Below, piece by piece: positions 22,960-33,155 of a DNA stretch of 64,000 nucleotides. This stretch comes from Rhineura floridana (Eukaryota > Chordata > Lepidosauria > Squamata > Rhineuridae): the NCBI RefSeq assembly GCF_030035675.1, contig NC_084480.1:21471263-21535262 (forward strand), written 5' to 3'. The number at the start of each line of letters is the position of its first letter. Position 1 is the stretch's first letter. The translations under genes and the position numbers were made by a program. The notes beneath the pieces are model-generated. The model had not been told where the DNA came from. It did not search any database and saw nothing but the letters and a program-made list of their open reading frames with translations.

Positions 22960-23465
22960 ACATTTAAAAAGCTCTCAAATGCAAAGATGTATCACTGAAC
23001 ACTAAAGTCAGGATCATTCGGACCATGGTATTCCCGATCTCTATGTATGGATGTGAAAGCTGGACAGTGAAAAAAGCGGATGAGAGAAAAATCAACTCAT
23101 TTGAGATGTGGTGTTGGAGGAGAGTTTTGCGCATACCATGGACTGTGAAAAAGACAAATAATTGGGTGTAAGAACAAATTAAACCAGAACTATCATTAGA
23201 AGCTAAAATGATGAAACTGAGGTTATCATACTTTGGACACATAATGAGAAGACATGATTCACTAGAAAAGACAATAATGCTGGGAAAAACAGAAGGGAGT
23301 AGAAAAAGAAGAAGACCAAACAAGAGATGTATTGATTCCATAAAGGAAGCCACAGACCTGAACTTACAAGATCTGAACAGGGTGGTTTACAACAGATGCT
23401 ATTGGAGGTCGCTGATTCATAGGGTTGCCATAAGTCATAATCGATTTGAAGGCATATAACAACAT
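22960..23465 (+). mobile_element. Bov-B (RTE clade) LINE, 3' fragment
   Basis: Translation gives the C-terminal part of the Bov-B ORF2 protein: TKVRIIRTMVFPISMYGCESW, then FEMWCWRRVLRIPW, then MMKLRLSYFGHIMRRHDSLEK and LIHRVAISHNRF. An in-frame stop after NNWV splits it, and everything upstream, including most of the reverse transcriptase, is missing. The 3' end has the CCATAAGTCATAATCGA tail with a short AACAACA end. This tail is the one Sauria SINEs share. A second copy lies inverted at 55447-55800. Confidence 0.85.
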
Positions 23466-23643
23466 GTTACATTCCAATATTGTGATAAGCCATGACACTC
23501 TGGCCTAAATCTTACCTTCATAAAATACACTCTACAAATATTAATATCCTTAGCACAAGAGAGTGTGGTTTAGAGGGCAGCTGACATTCTAGATTCAGAT
23601 CCGACTTCAGGGACTTGCTAGTCAGGACTGGGCAAGTTGTTCT

Positions 23644-24126
23644 TGTCGGAATTCTATTGAGTTGCGTAGCAGAGCAGAGCGTATTGAGCGAGCTTATGTG
23701 TGTGTGTTTGAATCTTTGCTAAGATTCTACCTTCCCTGCAAATTAGTCAGAGACTTTAAGCTTTAAAATATGAACAAACTACTTTATTCTGGAAGTACAT
23801 GCTTGATAGGAAAGAGTCCTATATCTGGCTAACTAGCTATGTTGGAGCAGTCTGCACTGGTCCCAGTGCAGCTCTCATGCTGGTTGAGAGGGAGAGACAA
23901 AGGAAAGATGTCTGCTCCCCTCTTGAGAGAGAAGAAGGAACTGGGAAGGCGGGAAGGAACTGGGATCAACATCCTTTGCATATCAGTCTAGCAGGAGGGG
24001 GAGAGACGGCAAGGATCAAAGGACAGGTATAGCCTAGCAACGAAGAGGTCTCCTCCCTAGCTACCCTTTTTAACCCCATGCAGCCTCAACCCACCAAGTT
24101 GGAGTTGAACCTCATACATTCCAACA
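23644..24126 (-). mobile_element. Solo LTR of an endogenous LTR retroelement
   Basis: A 483-bp solo LTR with 5'-TG/CA-3' ends and matching TGTYGGAA/TTCCRACA termini. It is flanked by a 5-bp target duplication (GTTCT) and carries a polyadenylation-type AATAAAG word on the minus strand. No internal region is attached. A second copy of the same family, inverted, lies at 30777-31248. The 5-bp duplication fits a Gypsy-type or ERV3-like element and does not decide between them. Moderate divergence between copies suggests middle age. Confidence 0.8.
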
Positions 24127-24574
24127 GTTCTGACTTACCTATGTGTAAAATGGGAATGGTAATGACCTGCCTAAGAGAGTTATGGTGGTCCAAGAGGGAG
24201 CAGGTGGTGGTGGTGTATGTGGTTTAATCTCAAATTTCTTCCAATTAAAGTCTTTTTGCCTTGTTCTAAATACATGCCTTACTGGGCAGCTTAGCCCTAA
24301 CATGCTCCCAAATTTCTACACTGAAATCACAACATTGATTATTTCACTACGTGGGGCTCTATTCAGACAAATTTAAGCACATTTAATCCTCAATTGCTTT
24401 AAATGGGATATATTTAAGCACAGGCAACATGTAAGGATTCTATGAGCACATCCCCACCATGCAATAAACCTGATCATACATGTAGGTTAATCAGGGCTTA
24501 TTACTAACGCACAGTAGTACCCATTCAGCTTCCTAAATGGAAATAAGAAACAGCCCTAACATTACAGTTCTGTG

Positions 24575-24640
24575 GAAGTAAGTTTCAATGAATGCAGTGG
24601 AGCTTCCTTCTGAGTAAACATGCACATGACTGGGCTACAC
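24575..24640. repeat. Palindromic AGTAAGTCC-family repeat
   Basis: GGAAGTAAGTTTCAATGAATG and GGAGCTTCCTTCTGAGTAAA, then CATGCACATGACTGGGCT, fit the family. Confidence 0.55.
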
Positions 24641-24952
24641 ATGTGTTTAGGATTTAGATGAAAGAGCGTAAAATACTTTCCGTATTAGGCTTTGATCCTA
24701 ACATAAGGGGTTTGAAAGTTCATTGCAAGTTTTGGTTGAACTTGTTTCCGTGTGTGTGCACTTAGAATCACAATCTACAAACCTACAACCCACACACACA
24801 TAATTCTGAATAATAACAATCCACACTGCTCAAACAGTCAATTCCTGCTTTGACCTGTAATGATTGCAGAGACAATTCGGAGTTCAGCATTATGTTAAAG
24901 TTGTCCTAGGATGTGTGCTTAGGGTTAGGGAGTAAAGCAAAATAGAACATAG

Positions 24953-25035
24953 AAATGAGCCTTATACTGAGTCAGACAATCAGCCATCAATCTGACCGGG
25001 GGGGGGGGGCAGAAGGCAGGCCATGTTGTCTATAC
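24953..25035 (-). repeat. tRNA SINE (GGCTCAGTGGTAGAGCA type), left piece
   Basis: On the minus strand this is the 3' tail of the SINE (GTATAGACAAC, then CTGACTCAGTATAAGGC). The SINE is cut here by the hAT element and resumes at 26486. Confidence 0.75.
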
Positions 25036-26485
25036 CAGTGGTTCCTATCTTAGGGACCATGATCCCCACGGGGGCTGCAAAGTAATCCAGAGGGGGCCAC
25101 AAACAATAAAGAAATGAATTGTTTATTAATTTTTTTAAAAAAGTATTTACTCCCTGGACACTGTCTACTTCCCACTGCTGCTGCAGACAACACCTCCCCC
25201 TTGCTCCATATGAGAGGGGAGGACTTTTGCTGAAGGACTAAAGTATCTTTTAGGCACGCCAAGGGCAAGCATCTGACTTTTAAAATTGTGGCAGGTGCCA
25301 ATGGAGGCTGAGGATGGAGCTTCCAGGAAGAAGAGGGGATTACTATCACTGACTCCTGTCTCCTCGCACTGCCACTGGTGATGACGCCCTTACTCAGAAT
25401 GAGAGGAGAGGGCTTTTTGTGAAGCAAAAAGAAGCAAGGCTGCAAGGAAAGGCTGCTTTTCCCCTTCCTTCCTAGCAGCCAGCCTGCCTGCCTTTCTTGG
25501 CTCCTGAGTCACTGACATCTCCTTTTAAACATTATTCTTATTTGTGAGGCCACCCAGATCTTGCCTTCAGGCCAAACAGAATGAAGAAGCAGTGAGGAAA
25601 CTCAGGACTTGCTTGCCACCCATCTCTGAGGCTAAGTGTGTGTGCCAGCATCCCCCCGTTCTTCCACCTACACTCCAGCCCCCCAATCTCTCTCTCCAAG
25701 GTGCTGTAGCAGTTGAGGGTTCCACCCTCCCACATGCCCAAATGCATGCACACCTGCAGATGCTTGCAGGAGGGGCAGATGTGTTTGTGTGTGTGCGTGT
25801 GCTGATCTGTCTTCTGCTCCACTCTCATTCCCCAAGTCATGCTAACCAAGTCATCAGTTCTGATGATCATCCCAAGGCCGAAAAGCACCAACACCCCTAC
25901 TCAATCTATCCACCCTTCTGTTTTCACAATCTAGCATCCCCACCACTACCACATTGCTGTTTCTTTATTATCATTTTAAAGGTCAGCAGGTTGGCTGAGG
26001 CTGGGGTCCACATACTTCAGCTGAAATGTATTTACTTAATTATTATTTCACTTATATCCTACCTATCCTCCAAGTTGTGCAAGGTGGTCACATGGTTCCT
26101 CCCCTTTCCATTTTATCCTTACACCAATCCTGTGAGATAGGTCAGGCTGAGAGACTGTCTGGCCCAAGGCCATCCAGTGGGCTTCCTGGCTGGGTGGGGA
26201 TTTGAACTTGGATCTTAGCCCAACACTGTAACCCACTGGTGTTGGGAGACAAGACTGTACAGACGGGGGGGGGAGGGGATTGACCTTTACATTAAGAAAA
26301 GAAAGCAATACCTTCCTGTCTGTAGGTAGCTTTTAATGGAAAGGGATATTTGGAGGTATGATTTTGCCATGCACCATTTTTTTCAATTAACAGAGGCTAA
26401 AATTACAATTAGCGTGGAGGGGGTGTCACAAAATTATTTGAGCTTACAAAGGGGGTCCCTTACTCATAAAAGTTGGGAACCGCTC
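25036..26485. mobile_element. Non-autonomous hAT-type DNA transposon
   Basis: Terminal inverted repeats CAGTGGTTCCTATCTTAGGG (left) and the complement of AAAAGTTGGGAACCGCTC (right) flank 1450 bp. The flanks are GTCTATAC and ATCTATAC, an 8-bp target duplication with one mismatch, which is the hAT superfamily length. Internal frames show no transposase, so it needs help from an autonomous relative. It sits inside a SINE and itself contains a later SINE (26025-26243). Confidence 0.82.
26025..26243 (-). repeat. tRNA SINE with L2-like tail, inside the hAT element
   Basis: On the minus strand: head remnant, GTTCAAATCCCC box B, CTGGCCTTGGGCCAGACA-like block, the CCTGAC and GGATAAAATGGAAAGG core, then the GGATAGGTAGGATATAAGT tail. 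This is the same family as 35446-35692. It must be younger than the hAT element around it. Confidence 0.75.
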
Positions 26486-26603
26486 ATCTATACTGACTGG
26501 CAATGGTGCTACAAAGTTTCAGACGGGGGTCTCTCCCAGCCATACCTGGAGATGCCAGGGATTGAACCTGGGACCTTCTGCATGCAAAGGATGTGTTCTT
26601 CCA
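26486..26603 (-). repeat. tRNA SINE (GGCTCAGTGGTAGAGCA type), right piece
   Basis: Continues the SINE interrupted at 25035. On the minus strand it carries AGAAGGTCCCAGGTTCAATC (box B), CCTGGCATCTCCAGGTATGG, then CTGGGAGAGACCCCCGTC and the GCCAGTCAGTATAGA junction. Confidence 0.8.
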
Positions 26604-26624
26604 CTTCTGTCTAGAACCCTAAAA

Positions 26625-26682
26625 AGCCACCACAATATTGAGCTACATGGACCATTGGTCTGGCTCTGTATAAGGCAAATAT
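26625..26682 (+). repeat. tRNA SINE 3' tail fragment
   Basis: AATATTGAGCTACATGGACC, then ATTGGTCTGGCTCTGTATAAGGC, is the SINE tail only. Confidence 0.55.
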
Positions 26683-26928
26683 TGTTTCAGGATATTCCCC
26701 CATTTTCAGCCCATGTTCCTGGTCCTGTTCTTTTTCATTTCCACCTATCAAATGGCTTCTACAGAGCATTAGTGGAGCCTATAAAAATAACATGGCAGGC
26801 AGTTCTGCTCTCCACTCTTTCCCAGGAAGGAAATTGATTATTGTGCTTATTTTAGGCCAAAGCATTCTCCTTCCTCAGAGAAGACAATCCCTAGTCTCAC
26901 AATGCCTGATGAGACAGATGACCTACTT

Positions 26929-27065
26929 CAGTGTTGTGGGAGCTATCTCCCTCCATATGTTGTTGGACTACAGGTCCCATCATCCCTGTTCATTGGCTGT
27001 TCTGGCTGGGGCTGATGGGAGATGGAGTCCAGCAACACCTGGAGGGCCAGAAGCTCCCCACCCCT
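26929..27065. repeat. Palindromic MITE (CAGGGGTGGGGAACC family)
   Basis: CATATGTTGTTGGACTACAG and CCCATCATCCCTGTTCATTG pair with GCTGATGGGAGATGGAGTCC and AGCAACACCTGGAGG. The right end is CCCCACCCCTG. Confidence 0.8.
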
Positions 27066-27131
27066 GGTCTGACTCCTATGAAGTGGGTGGAGGGTAGCAA
27101 GTCAAGATCTCACTGCCACTGCCCCATGGCA

Positions 27132-27285
27132 GCAGGTAAGGATGCAGCTCAATGCTAGAGTATCTGGTAGGGCTGGGAGAGACTGTTGCCTGAAACCCTG
27201 GAGAACTGCTGCTAGTCAGAGTTTACAGTACCAAGTTAGATGGACCAATGATCTGATTTGATATAAGGTAATTTCCTATGTTCAC
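27132..27285 (+). repeat. tRNA SINE (GGCTCAGTGGTAGAGCA type)
   Basis: GCAGCTCAATGCTAGAGTAT head with an internal deletion through box B, then GGTAGGGCTGGGAGAGACTG and GAAACCCTGGAGAACTGCTG, ending GATGGACCAATGATCTGATT and CCTATGTTC. Confidence 0.7.
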
Positions 27286-27704
27286 ATCCACAGTTCCCGC
27301 ATATATACCTCTTTTTTTGCCTCTAGATTGGATATTGGAAAGCCAGATAATAACTAGGGAGGGCAGAGAGGCTAATTTGACTCAAAGGCTGCCAGTTGCT
27401 GATCCACATGCTATGAATTATGCACTCACACAGCTCTCCATGTTGTACGGTTGTGTTTCATTTTTACAGAAAATGCCTGCCCTTCTTTCAAGGCATTTAA
27501 TACTATCCCAGTGTTTTCTGCATTGAGTGGGCCTGCATCCCTCAATATAAATTTACTGGTTTGAGACATCTGCATGCATTACTAAATTATATTAAGTGGT
27601 GGCGCCCAGCAGAATTTGGGAGTGTAAGTCCAGAGCCCCACTTAGCAGAATAAGTAGGAAGGTTGCCTTCCCATATTTTGAAGTAAGTGAGGTTATGCAC
27701 ATTA

Positions 27705-27898
27705 CCATCTTTGTAACTCAGTGGTAAACCACCTGCTTTTCATGCCGATGGCCCCAGGTTCAACCCACAGTATCTGTAGGTAGGACTGGAAAGACCCCTA
27801 TCTGACACCCTCGAGAGCTATACTGCCAGCCAGTGTAGACCACAATGAGTGAGGTAGACCAATGGTCTGCCTCAGTAGAAGGCAGCTTCCTTTGTTCC
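27705..27898 (+). repeat. tRNA SINE (GGCTCAGTGGTAGAGCA type), near full length
   Basis: Box A-like TAACTCAGTGGTAAACCACC, box B GGTTCAACCC, then GGTAGGACTGGAAAGACCCC, GAGAGCTATACTGCCAGCCA and the tail AGACCAATGGTCTGCCTCAG, ending CAGCTTCCTTTGTTCC. Confidence 0.75.
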
Positions 27899-28204
27899 TG
27901 CCTGTTGATCCACGAGGGAGGCCTTGTAAGTCCATCAAGTCCAAAGTTTACAATTACCTAATTCCACTGCTAAAGCCAATAGCAAACACCCCTTCCCTGT
28001 GTCAGTTCCATCCTTTGGCTTGGCCGCCACTTCCACCCCTGATTCCGAGTCAGCCTTGTAATTGCAGGGGGCCGTGTGGAAACTGGAAAACAAGGCCCTG
28101 GTGAATTGTGTTTGGTACATGTTTTCAGGAAAAGCTGTTGTTTGAATTAGGGCTGTCTTGTCAGTGGCAGAGCACATCTGAACGCAGACAGTCCCAGGTT
28201 CAAG

Positions 28205-28355
28205 CTGCCGGAAAGGGCTGTAGCTCAGCAGGAGAGTGTCTGCTTTGCACGCCAAAGGTCATCGTATCTCCTGATAGGGCTGGGAAAGAGTCCCAGTTGG
28301 GAACCCTGGAGAACCACTGAGAAGGCATAAGGCAGCATCTGATGTGCCTATGCTC
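28205..28355 (+). repeat. tRNA SINE (GGCTCAGTGGTAGAGCA type), internally deleted
   Basis: GGGCTGTAGCTCAGCAGGAG head with TTTGCACGCCAAAGGTCATC in place of an intact box B, then GGGCTGGGAAAGAGTCCC and AAGGCAGCATCTGATGTGCC. Confidence 0.65.
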
Positions 28356-28364
28356 CTACAAAGG

Positions 28365-28485
28365 GTCTTGGGTAGGACTTCTGGGAAAGGCTTCTTCCTG
28401 AGACTATGCTAAGCTGCTGCCAGTCAGAACAGTCAGTATGGGGTGAGAAGCTGTCTAAGGCAGCTTTATATGAATGCACTTTTTT
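28365..28485 (+). repeat. tRNA SINE 3' half
   Basis: GGGTAGGACTTCTGGGAAAG, CCTGAGACTATGCTAAGCTG and CTGCCAGTCAGAACAGTCAG, ending AAGGCAGCTTTATATGAATG. Confidence 0.55.
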
Positions 28486-28801
28486 TGGTGCTAGTTATAC
28501 GTTTTAAGTATGCTATGTCATGCATATGAAAATTAACTTTGTTTCCTCAGTGGAGAACATCTTGGAAGTCAATCCTGCTGATATCAGGTTTTTCTGGGCG
28601 CAGCTTAGAAGCTCCAAGTTGCCTTCAGCTCTGTGAACCAGGCTGAATTCACTAGTTGGCCGTAGGCAAGCGCCTACTTCTTGGCCTGCAACCTGGGGGT
28701 GATAACAAGAATGCCCTCCTTACAGGGTTCTGGAAAGGATGAACAGGAGGACTGTTGCGTGAAGTGCTTCAGGTACTCAATGAAAGCTGTCTACAAGTGG
28801 G

Positions 28802-28991
28802 CAGTGGCAGCTGGTGGCTCCATGTCAGTGAGGCAGTGGAATCCACTCTGGATTTTAGTCTGAACGTCCACGGAGCTGTCCAAGGTGCTTAACTAATAGG
28901 TTCAGCACTTGGGACAGCTTCCTGACAGTTCAGACTAAAACCGGGAGTGGATTCCTCTGCTTCACTGACATGGAGCTGCCAGCTGAGACTG
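28802..28991. repeat. Foldback MITE with about 90-bp arms
   Basis: The left arm CAGTGGCAGCTGGTGGCTCC..TTTTAGTCTGAAC is matched by the complement of the right arm CAGTCTCAGCTGGCAGCTCC..TTTTAGTCTGAAC. Pairing continues inward through GGAGCTGTCC/GGACAGCTTCC almost to the centre. A half copy is at 20348. No target duplication was resolved. Confidence 0.75.
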
Positions 28992-29264
28992 AGGGGAGTT
29001 GAAGCAGAACAGCCTCTGGAGGACCTCAGGATAGACACCCCCGATGTACAAGGTTGCAGCCTTGTTTGCAGAGAAAGCAACCCTATTAAATCTCAGTAAA
29101 AATGTACAGGACTGGGTTGCAATTGTAATCTACTTTAATGACCCCTACTTAACTCCCATGATACACGGAACTTTATGTTGCTTCGACTCGGCTAAATCAT
29201 GTCCCCTGCAAATTATATTATTCTTATTCTTATTAGTAGCATCATCATCAATCCAACCAAAGTT

Positions 29265-29425
29265 AAGCACACTAGGGCTGCATCTTCACTGTACAGTTAA
29301 AGCCCATGACTTTCCCCAAAGAATCCTGGGAACTGTAGTTTACCCCTCACAGAGCTACCAATATCAGCACCCTTAACAAACTACATGCCATGTGCTTTAA
29401 ATGTATGGTGTGTGCAAAGCAATCC
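29265..29425. repeat. MITE (CCCAGGATTCTTTGGGG foldback family)
   Basis: CATGACTTTCCCCAAAGAAT and CCTGGGAACTGTAGTTTACC, then ACCCTTAACAAACTACATGC and GTGCTTTAAATGTATGGTGT: left arm plus a short right end. Confidence 0.65.
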
Positions 29426-29611
29426 TTTGGCATGCTTACTGCCTTAGTACGTGTGCATTGAATGGGGCAGGGCATCCCATTGATTTTGCTAGGTGATATT
29501 TTTGGAGGAAGGCTTTAATTCTCCCTTTGGAATAAATGGACACGAGTCCCTCATGCCCATAAATGATGATGCTTTGACATCGGTGCTTTGACAGACCACT
29601 AAGGCCTCGAG

Positions 29612-29690
29612 TCTTTGGGCAGGGAGACCAGCTCAGTGATAGACCCCTGAGAAGCGCCTGGGTTCAATCCCTGCCACCTCCAGGTGAAAG
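29612..29690 (+). repeat. tRNA SINE head fragment
   Basis: GACCAGCTCAGTGATAGACC, then GGTTCAATCCCTGCCACCTC, gives boxes A and B of the GGCTCAGTGGTAGAGCA family. The body is not recognisable. Confidence 0.55.
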
Positions 29691-29859
29691 GGCTGGGGTC
29701 GGGTGGGTGGTGTAGGAACAAGTGCTAGTTGCCTCTGCGGGGGGACAGCCCCATGCTTTTCGTGCCTGACAGTCAGGGCAGACAGGAACTCGGCTAGAGA
29801 GATCAACAGTCTGGCCAGGTTCAGGGCAGCTTTTCCGTGGAGGAACCGGCTCTAGGAAT

Positions 29860-30640
29860 GAGCATCACTTTCGCCGTTTGTTCCTTAAGTGTTTGAGCCG
29901 GCGCGGGTCCATTGCAGACCACCCGACCCGGGAAAGCCGGCCCGAGAAAGGAGCAATCCGCCAAGGAGGACAGAGGCGGGGGTCGGCGTTGGCTCTTCGC
30001 CCCCGCCCCACATCTCTGCCCTTGGCGGCGCCTTCTTCCTCCTCCTCCTTCTCGCAGCCCCCCCCCGCCCCTCTCTCTATTTGTTTCTATTTATTCCCGT
30101 CCGCCTCCGCGCGCCCCTGTGGTTGTGTCAACTTTCTCAAGCCGATGTGTATATGGAGGCGGATCGATGCTGATAATGTTGCGAAGATTAAAAGCGCATT
30201 AATGCTGGCAACAACAGAGAAACGTGCGCGCCCAAGTCCGCATTGATCGGCAAAGCAACTCGAGCCGGCGCCTTTCCAGGAACAGCGAGCGGACGGCCCT
30301 CGCCTTTCCCAGCAACGGCATCAAAGGCTTACACCGCGATCACCTCGCCGCCCCCTCCCCTCCCCTCTCCTCCTTTTCCAGCCTGGGTGGGTTTCTGGCC
30401 TGGCTTGGGCTTGTCCCCTCCCCCAGCCCCCTCCCCTCTTTCTTCTCTCTCGGGACATCGCCGCAGCCTCTTTCCCCGAAGTGTGTGGCGGGGGGGGGGC
30501 AGAGGAAGGCCGGATCTAACCATGTGAACGGCAAGGAGGTTTTACAAAAATCTCTTCAGAGAAAGCGAACGGAGCGTTCGCATTCACGCCGAACTAAGGC
30601 AGTGGCCGTAATTGGGATTCGAGTTGGCCTCTTCCCCGAA
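29860..30640. promoter_or_regulatory. Intronic GC/CpG-rich block
   Basis: CpG density and GC content jump here inside otherwise AT-leaning intron. The block includes GAGCCGGCGCGGGTCC, GCGCGCCCAAGTCCGC and TCGAGCCGGCGCC, then pyrimidine-rich tracts. In the middle (30125-30235) lies AT-rich, motif-dense sequence with GGCGGATCGATGCTGATAAT and AAAAGCGCATTAATGC, the ATCGAT being an ONECUT-type core. It could be an alternative promoter, an intragenic CpG island or an enhancer. No convincing ORF exists. Confidence 0.45.
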
Positions 30641-30654
30641 CATCCACCCACAGT

Positions 30655-30776
30655 CGGCTGCGATCCTATCCTACTCACCCGCTTACTTGGAAGTAAATAC
30701 CGCTGAAAACGATGGGAAGTGTTTGGGGCCTATTGCTTAGAAGTAAACCGCGCTTAATTGACTGGGACCTACTATC
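30655..30776. repeat. Palindromic AGTAAGTCC-family repeats
   Basis: GCTGCGATCCTATCCTACTC and GCTTACTTGGAAGTAAATAC, then TTGCTTAGAAGTAAACCGCG and TTGACTGGGACCTACT. The solo LTR at 30777 inserted into this copy. Confidence 0.6.
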
Positions 30777-31248
30777 TGTTGGAATATGTGGTTCAACTCC
30801 AACTTGTGGGTTGAGGCTGCATGGGGTTAAAAAGTGTAGCTAGAGATGAGACCTTCTGGTTGCTAGGCTATACCCGTCCTTTGATCTCCTGCTGTCTCTT
30901 CCTTCCTACTAGACTGATATGCAAAGCATGTTGATCCCAGTTCCTTCCCTCCTTCCTTCTTCTTTCTCTTGTGAGGGAGAACAGACATCTTCTCTTTTGT
31001 CTCTCCCTCTCCTCCAAGCATGAGGGCAAACACTAAGCCTAGTGTTTGCATCTCCAACTTAGCTAGCTAGTTAGATATTTCTTTCCTATCAAGTATGTAC
31101 TTCCAGAATAAAGTAGTTCTTTCTTATTTTAAAGCTTAAAGTCTCTGTCTGACTAATTTGCAGGGGAGGTATAATCTTTAGCAAAAATTCAAACACACAT
31201 ATAGGCTCGCTCAGAAATCTCCGTTCCCAGTATCGCCACTCTCCCACA
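30777..31248 (+). mobile_element. Solo LTR of an endogenous LTR retroelement
   Basis: A 472-bp solo LTR with TG..CA ends, starting TGTTGGAATATGTGG, flanked by a perfect 5-bp target duplication CTATC. It carries the AATAAAG word and belongs to the same family as 23644-24126, in the opposite orientation. No internal region is present. Middle age is suggested by divergence from the other copy. Confidence 0.8.
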
Positions 31249-31966
31249 CTATCTCTAGCAAGTGTGTGTAGGATTGCAGCCTTGTTATTTTCAAGTGGAT
31301 GCGCTTAAGCTTGAGAATCGTAAAATCCGTCCACGGCTTCCTCTTAACTTTTACGTCGGCCGTCAGTCCCTTTGGAGTGGCTAGGACTAAAATCGCCTTA
31401 CATTCTTCTGGTCTCCAGCAAATCGCGCCAATAATCTGGAAGCAAATTCCATTGAAATCGATGGGATTCATCTATCTGCGTTCTCCTGCTTTAAAATCTA
31501 ACACCTCAGCCCCAAACCCATTTCCTTAGAAATAAGTGCAATTGATTTCACTGCAACTGATTTCCAAGTTCACGAATTCTTAGGACTGACAGGAGGCTTA
31601 ACTGCCTCCTGGATCACATCTCGTTTCCAAGTACTTAAAGCTTGCTACCTATGCACGAACTCTTCCTTGGGAATCAGTCCCGCCGGATTCACTGGAACTT
31701 TCTTTGAGTTAGGAATATGTACATAAAATCGAGCTGCTAGTGGTTTGTAAATGGCAAGGCAAGCCGAAACAGGCAACAGAATCTATAAGTATCGGAGTTC
31801 CTCGGCTACCCATTCCCATCCCAAACACTGGGGTGTAGAAATATATAACTACAGTTCTCTCTTCTGCAAGTCGTGGGTAGAATGTGTCCTTGTTATTGTT
31901 GCTTTTAATCCACCTGAAGTAATCCATGCGCAGCCAGATCCTATGAAAGTTTAGCTTGGATGCCAC

Positions 31967-32325
31967 CAGTGGTGTAGTCGTCCAGGGTCTCAGGGAGTCT
32001 TAGACCCCTTAGCTTTTGGGGAGCAGAATCCCAGCAGGGTTCCTATATCTGCAGCATCCTATGAGCCAATCAGCATGAAAGGAGAGTGTGCTAGCCACTG
32101 AGTCTTCTAACATGCTTCCTTGTCCTTTCCTGCTGATTGGAGCCAGACTCTTTTCAGCAGCTAACACTCTCTTCTTTCATGCTTATTGGCTCCTAGGAGC
32201 GTCTATTGTTGTGGAAGAAGGCATTAACAAGTATCTCATTCTCAACCCAGCAGCAAAAAAGGAGGGGCGTGGCTGTGCCTAGTATGAAGGGACCCTGCAC
32301 TTCTGAATTTGCCACTACACTACTG
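31967..32325. mobile_element. hAT-type MITE, copy 1
   Basis: Ends are CAGTGGTGTAGTCG and the complement of CCACTACACTACTG. The flanks GATGCCAC and GATACCAC form an 8-bp target duplication with one mismatch, as hAT elements make. Internal GAGCCAATCAGCATGAAAGG-type words also occur in copy 2. It is non-coding. Confidence 0.78.
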
Positions 32326-32509
32326 GATACCACAGGTCTTTTATTAATCGGTTAGATGCATTCATTGACAGTCTCTTGGTCTATTAAAAAGATGCCCTTT
32401 CCCACAATCAAGCAACCATTTTTTTCCTCCTTTAAATTTGTTTAAATAGAAATAAAAATTGAAGATGATGTGTCATCTTTAAAAAGGCAGCCACTACCTT
32501 TTTTCTTAA

Positions 32510-32600
32510 CACGTTTATTTATTTATTTCCAGTATTTGTAGACCACCTTTCACCATGGATGGTCACAAGGCTGTTGACACAATAATCAATACAACAATGC
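32510..32600 (-). repeat. L2/CR1-like LINE tail fragment
   Basis: On the minus strand: CCATCCATGGTGAAAGGTGG, then TCTACAAATACTGGAAATAA, then an AAAT-rich tail. Only the terminal part is present. It lies between the two hAT MITE copies. Confidence 0.5.
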
Positions 32601-32784
32601 ACACACAAAAAATCGAGGTAACGCCCCTTCTAACATCGTGCTTGCTGTGGCATATCTGTGCATCCTATACTTAAAAAAGAGCATGCCATTGCCTTCAAAA
32701 TTGTTGCTTCATCCACATGCAGATCGATTTGTTTAATCGACTTGTTGAAGAAAAGGCATGCAATTAATCGACTGCAGTTGCAAT

Positions 32785-33155
32785 CAGGGGTGTAGTCGTG
32801 CAAGGTCTCAGGGGTCTTAGACCCTTTACTTTTTTGAGAGCAGGGTCCCTATGTCTCCAGCATCCTACAAGTCAATCAGCATGAAAGGGAGTGTGTTAGC
32901 CACTGAGAAGATCTTCTAACATGCTTCTTTCCTGCTGATTGGAGCCAATCCGAGTGAAAGGAGGCAAGTCAGCCACTGAGAAGACTCTTCTTAGCAGCTA
33001 ACACTCTCCTTTTTCACGCTTATTGGTTCCTAGGCATTAACAAGGATCTCATTCTCAACCACACAGTAAAAAAAAAAAAGGAAGAAACAGAGGGGGCACG
33101 GCTGTGATCAACATGAAGGGACCCTGCACTTCTTAATTTGCCACTACACATTCTG
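32785..33155. mobile_element. hAT-type MITE, copy 2
   Basis: Starts CAGGGGTGTAGTCGTGCAAG and ends CCACTACACATTCTG. It shares AATCAGCATGAAAGG, TTTCCTGCTGATTGGAGCCA and AACACTCTCC with copy 1. No clear target duplication remains. Confidence 0.72.

Noticed and set aside
29878-30706. Overlapping frames in the intronic GC-rich block as exons
   Set aside because: Pro/Ser-rich, in all frames at once, without splice-site support or known domains.
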